NCBI GenBank assembly: GCA_030689795.1
Contig: JAUYEO010000073.1
Span: forward strand, 1 to 7,996
Length of the DNA stretch: 7,996 nt
Direction of reading: 5' to 3'
Source of the DNA: Desulfobacterales bacterium
Lineage (GTDB): Bacteria; Desulfobacterota; Desulfobacteria; Desulfobacterales; RPRI01
The translations under genes and the position numbers were made by a program. This document shows positions 5,190 through 7,996 of the stretch, one piece after another; the first letter of the stretch is position 1, and every line of letters begins with the position of its first letter. The notes below the pieces were generated by a model that was given only the letters and a program-made list of their open reading frames with translations, had not been told where the DNA came from and ran no database searches.

Positions 5190-5486
5190 ATGTTCATTCT
5201 GGGAAATTTTCTGGATGCTTCAGCCACGGTAATTCATTATGTGTTGAATTTTTACATGTGGATAATTATTGCACGCGCTCTTTTGTCATGGGTGAACCCG
5301 GATCCGTATAATCAAATAGTCAGGTTTATTCACAATATAACCGAACCTGTTCTTTATCCCATTCGCTCAAGAGTTCCATATATGGGAGGTATGGACGTTT
5401 CGCCGATTATTGTTATTCTCGGAATAGTGTTTCTTGAAAAATTTCTGGTCGGCAGCCTTGCAAAGCTCGCCTTCACTCTTTCATGA
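5190..5486 (+). CDS. yggT: YggT-family membrane protein
   Basis: A 98-residue protein with two hydrophobic segments, at about residues 12-34 and 71-90. The family signature lies between them: ARALLSWVNPDPYN at 28-41, then RFIHNITEPVLYPIR at 45-59 and the GGMDVSPIIVIL stretch. Single-repeat YggT/YlmG proteins of about 90-100 residues are typical outside the enterobacteria, whose version is duplicated. They are inner-membrane proteins of uncertain role linked to membrane or division functions and, in plastids, to nucleoid and thylakoid organisation. The start at 5190 has a weak AAAGG about 11 bases upstream. It is followed by divIVA after 27 bases on the same strand, and the pairing with divIVA is known from Gram-positive genomes. 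The link to proC, here divergent, is also a familiar neighbourhood. Confidence 0.9.
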   Translation: MFILGNFLDASATVIHYVLNFYMWIIIARALLSWVNPDPYNQIVRFIHNITEPVLYPIRSRVPYMGGMDVSPIIVILGIVFLEKFLVGSLAKLAFTLS

Positions 5487-5513
5487 TTTTATTTTATCTG
5501 TTAAGGAGGATAT

Positions 5514-6017
5514 ATGAAAATGACGCCTCTTGACATTCTTCAGCACAAGTTTAAAATAAGTTTCAGGGGATTCGATGTCAGGGAAGTCGACGGGTTTCTC
5601 GGAGACATTGCAGACGCCTTTCAATTACTGATGAATGAAAATGAGACACTTAAAAATGAAATCGAAAAGCTGAAGCAGGATATAACAGAATACCTGAACA
5701 GGGAAGAAACTTTCAAACTGGCTCTCTTAAATTCCCAGAGCGTTATGGAGCAGATGAAAGATAATGCGCAGAAATCGGCTGAAGTAATTATTGCAGATGC
5801 TGAAGTAAAAGCCGAAAAGATATTAAACAGGGCAAACAGCAGGCTGTTCCGGTTACAGGAAGATATTTCAGAGCTCAAGCGCCAGCGGATTCAAATGGAA
5901 GTCCGTATTTCCTCCGTAATCGACGCTCACTCCAAACTTCTCGAGATGGGCAGAGGGGAGCAGAAAGAAATGGACGAAGAGGATGCAAAGGTTAAACTGC
6001 TTGTACAGTCTGCTTAG
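5514..6017 (+). CDS. divIVA: DivIVA-domain coiled-coil protein
   Basis: A 167-residue cytoplasmic protein. The N terminus reads MTPLDILQHKFKISFRGFD, then EVDGFL, residues 3-29. This is the DivIVA membrane-binding domain (TPLDI..K.F...RG(F/Y)D..EVD.FL). From about residue 38 to 130 it is rich in Glu, Lys and Leu in heptad-like order, predicting a long coiled coil, and ends in an acidic and basic tail. DivIVA proteins recognise curved membrane at poles or septa and scaffold other proteins. In a Gram-negative organism its role is less defined. A very strong AAGGAGGA (5503-5510) precedes the ATG at 5514. The second ATG two codons on also fits that site and matches the family start well, so the start is uncertain by two residues. 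Confidence 0.9.
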   Translation: MKMTPLDILQHKFKISFRGFDVREVDGFLGDIADAFQLLMNENETLKNEIEKLKQDITEYLNREETFKLALLNSQSVMEQMKDNAQKSAEVIIADAEVKAEKILNRANSRLFRLQEDISELKRQRIQMEVRISSVIDAHSKLLEMGRGEQKEMDEEDAKVKLLVQSA

Positions 6018-6287
6018 CCTATTCTCATTTATTGAAACCTTTGAACCGAAACAGCGAGCGCATTCCCGTCTTCTTTTTGGCGGGGTTAGCGAGCGCATTA
6101 AAAACAGATAATATCCCCTACGGTCGAAGCTTTCCCGCTGCTTCCGGCGGGGAGCTTCAAAAACTTACTCTTTTGACCGGGTATAAGTAAGGCAAAAATA
6201 ATGATTTGGCTCATAGTTCCCGGTTAAAGGAAGAAACCGGAAACTGCAAACCGGAAACCGGAGACTAATTCAGGCAGGAGTTTATAA
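6018..6287. other. 270-bp spacer with hairpins and short repeats, no gene
   Basis: AGCGAGCGCATT occurs twice (6053-6064 and 6088-6099) around the hairpin CCCGTC (6065-6070) with GGCGGG (6079-6084). A stronger hairpin follows: GAAGCT-TT-CCCGC (6126-6138) with GCGGG-G-AGCTTC (6147-6158), apex TGCTTCCG, enclosed further by CGGTC (6121-6125) and GACCG (6175-6179). Neither is followed by a T-run on the plus strand, so they are poor intrinsic terminators for divIVA. They look like a composite dispersed repeat. Before pilT, three overlapping copies of the 11-mer AAACCGGARAC lie at 6234-6244, 6248-6258 and 6255-6265. Confidence 0.65.
6173..6202 (+). promoter_or_regulatory. candidate promoter for the pilT pair
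   Basis: TTGACC (6173-6178) and AATAAT (6197-6202) are separated by 18 bases and each match the sigma-70 consensus at five of six positions. The start would be near 6209 and leave a leader of about 80 bases containing the AAACCGG repeats. The TTGACC overlaps the right arm of the outer hairpin. This is weak evidence. Confidence 0.35.
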
Positions 6288-7370
6288 ATGGCAAAAATCG
6301 ACGCTTTTTTCAAACTTATGAATGAGCAGGGCGCTTCGGATCTACATCTTGTTGCAGGACAGCCTCCTGCGCTGAGAGTAAGAGGCGATATTGAAAGAAT
6401 AAAATACAAGGTTCTCGACACTGATACGTTAAGAAGCATGATCTATGAAATAGCTCCCGAAGATAAGGTAAAGAAATTTGAAGAAACCGGAGATGTAGAT
6501 TTTGGTTATGAAATCCCGGGGCTTGCGCGTTACCGTGCAAATTTTTTCATGCAGAAATATGGCGTCGGAGCCGTTTTCAGGGAAATTCCAAGCACAGTTC
6601 TTACCGCAGAGCAGCTCGGACTTCCTCCTGTAATGTCGAAGCTTGCTCTCCTTCCGAGAGGTCTTGTTCTTGTTACCGGGCCGACCGGCAGCGGAAAATC
6701 GACCACTCTTGCCGCAATTATCGACGTGGCAAACAAGCAGAGAAAAGATCATATTATCACTGTTGAAGATCCTATTGAATTTGTTCACCAGAGCCAGGGA
6801 TGCATTGTAAACCACAGGGAAGTCGGTGTGCATACTAAAACGTTCAGCTCGGCCCTGCGCGGAGCCCTCCGTGAAGATCCGGATATCATTCTTGTCGGTG
6901 AATTGCGTGACCTTGAAACCATATCGCTTGCCATTGAAGCGGCATCTACAGGCCACCTTGTTTTCGGCACCCTCCACACTTCAAGCGCGGCAAAAACCGT
7001 TGACCGTATTATTGAAGTTTTTCCCGCAAGTGAGCAGTCTCAGATCCGCTCAACATTATCCGACGGAATAAGGGCTATAATCGCACAGGTTCTTTTCAAA
7101 AGAATCGACAAGAAGGGGCGCTGCCCGGCTCTTGAAATCATGATCGGAACGCCGGCCGTCCGCAATCTCATAAGGGAATCAAAAACGCACCAGTTAAGCT
7201 CCATGATTCAGACGGGCAAAAAATACGGCATGCAGCTTTTAGATGACGCAATAATGGATTTATACAACAGGGGATGGATTTCCGCCGACGAGGCATATAT
7301 GAAGGCAAACGATAAAGCCAAATTCAGGCCGCTTTTGAAGAATCCGCCTACCGATTTCACAGACGCATAA
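6288..7370 (+). CDS. pilT: type IV pilus retraction ATPase PilT
   Basis: A 360-residue cytoplasmic hexameric motor ATPase that powers pilus retraction. The N-terminal PAS-like part opens with GASDLHL at 15-21 and GQPPALRVRGD at 24-34. The ATPase part has Walker A GPTGSGKST at 131-139, the Asp box VEDPIEF at 159-165, Walker B DPDIILVGELRD at 197-208 (catalytic Glu 205) and the His box TGHLVFGTLHT at 221-231. The C-terminal VRNLIRE at 291-297 corresponds to the AIRNLIRE motif that separates PilT from assembly ATPases such as PilB. The length is normal. AGGAG (6276-6280) lies seven bases before the ATG. A second PilT-like gene follows after 18 bases. All catalytic motifs are intact, so it should be active. 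Confidence 0.95.
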   Translation: MAKIDAFFKLMNEQGASDLHLVAGQPPALRVRGDIERIKYKVLDTDTLRSMIYEIAPEDKVKKFEETGDVDFGYEIPGLARYRANFFMQKYGVGAVFREIPSTVLTAEQLGLPPVMSKLALLPRGLVLVTGPTGSGKSTTLAAIIDVANKQRKDHIITVEDPIEFVHQSQGCIVNHREVGVHTKTFSSALRGALREDPDIILVGELRDLETISLAIEAASTGHLVFGTLHTSSAAKTVDRIIEVFPASEQSQIRSTLSDGIRAIIAQVLFKRIDKKGRCPALEIMIGTPAVRNLIRESKTHQLSSMIQTGKKYGMQLLDDAIMDLYNRGWISADEAYMKANDKAKFRPLLKNPPTDFTDA

Positions 7371-7388
7371 CAATCGCAGGGTAAAGCA

Positions 7389-7996
7389 ATGAGAAAACAA
7401 GAAATAGATCATATCCTGACAAGGATGCTCGATGCTCACAAAGATGTGTCCGATCTTAACCTTACTGTAGGAAAACCGATGCAGGTTGAAAGCTCGGGAC
7501 AGCTTGTCGGCATCGATATGAGCCCCAAGTTTGAATCTTTAACCCCCTTTCAGACTGAAATTTTTGCATTAAACCTCGTAAACCAGGAACGCCGCCTGAC
7601 TGAAACTTTGTTAAGAGAGGGATCATGCGATCTGTCCTACGGTCTTCCGGGCAAAGCTCGTTTCAGGGTAAATATTTTTTCCCAGTCCGGAAACTATTCG
7701 ATAGTTTTAAGAAAGCTCGAATCGAAAGTTCCGACCATAACAGGCATGAACCTGCCAGAAGTTTTCCATAAAATCTCTAAGGAAAAAAACGGCATCATTT
7801 TTGTAACAGGAGCGACCGGTTCGGGCAAATCAACCTCCCTCGCCGCGGTTCTGGATGAAATAAATGAATCCGAGTCCGTTCACATCGTAACGCTTGAAGA
7901 TCCGGTCGAATACCAGCATCCCCATAAAAAATCGACATTCAACCAGCGTGAGCTGGGTATCGATTTCGACACATTCGCAAACGGATTGAGGGCTGC
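7389..7996 (+). CDS. second PilT/PilU-family ATPase, 3' part missing
   Basis: From the ATG at 7389 the frame stays open for 202 codons to the right edge. The protein is homologous to the preceding PilT. It has SDLNLTVGKPM at 21-31 in place of SDLHL..G.PP, GKARFRVNIF at 88-97, Walker A GATGSGKST at 141-149 and the Asp box LEDPVEY at 169-175. The region for Walker B, the His box and the C-terminal signature lies outside the window. It is clearly a diverged paralogue: the N-terminal His is Asn and the ligand-contact region differs. It could be PilU-like, a motor that depends on PilT, or a second PilT. The name cannot be fixed without the C terminus. A modest GCAGGG lies seven bases before the ATG. 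It is surely in one operon with pilT. Confidence 0.9.
   Translation, partial: MRKQEIDHILTRMLDAHKDVSDLNLTVGKPMQVESSGQLVGIDMSPKFESLTPFQTEIFALNLVNQERRLTETLLREGSCDLSYGLPGKARFRVNIFSQSGNYSIVLRKLESKVPTITGMNLPEVFHKISKEKNGIIFVTGATGSGKSTSLAAVLDEINESESVHIVTLEDPVEYQHPHKKSTFNQRELGIDFDTFANGLRA

Noticed and set aside
6126..6158. Intrinsic terminator after divIVA
   Set aside because: The stem is strong, but on the plus strand it is followed by AAAAAC and not by T residues, and it lies over 100 bases past the stop codon.
6429..6977. Minus-strand 182-codon frame
   Set aside because: It is antisense to the catalytic core of PilT, where coding is certain on the plus strand.

Overview
The window looks like chromosomal DNA of a Gram-negative, probably anaerobic bacterium of the Desulfobacterota, perhaps Desulfobacterales. 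This is an inference. It rests on the gene mix (a ChaN-type lipoprotein, a CcdA plus thioredoxin module, DivIVA beside YggT in an organism that also has type IV pilus ATPases), on moderate GC with AT-rich spacers, and on spacers full of fold-back repeats. No 16S or other decisive marker is present.

Layout. Positions 1-1123 hold two minus-strand genes: chaN-like, then the 5' end of truA, which runs off the left edge. A small two-helix membrane protein (1197-1454, plus) diverges from chaN. A gene-poor stretch (1455-1785) is dominated by a 222-bp element with 38-bp near-perfect inverted repeats. Positions 1786-4673 are a minus-strand block: proC, a CcdA-like electron transporter, a secreted thioredoxin-like protein and, after a structured spacer, a CoA-pyrophosphatase-type NUDIX hydrolase. 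The 516-bp spacer 4674-5189 separates proC from the divergent yggT-divIVA pair and carries two adjacent fold-back units built on a TCGTAAAA end motif. A 270-bp spacer with more hairpins and short repeats leads to two tandem PilT-family ATPases (6288-7370, and 7389 to the right edge).

How the genes work together. CcdA-like and thioredoxin-like proteins probably form one route that carries reducing equivalents from the cytoplasm to thiols outside the inner membrane. ProC makes proline, and its link to the redox pair is positional. proC, yggT and divIVA lie close together much as in well-known conserved neighbourhoods, but here proC points the other way. The two PilT-like proteins are retraction-type motors of type IV pili.

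The protein-coding genes are ordinary for such a genome. The less explained material is in the spacers: the 222-bp inverted-repeat element with a possible 41-aa frame, the structured leader upstream of the NUDIX gene, and the pair of fold-back units before yggT. I see no CRISPR array, tRNA, rRNA, transposase or defence system.
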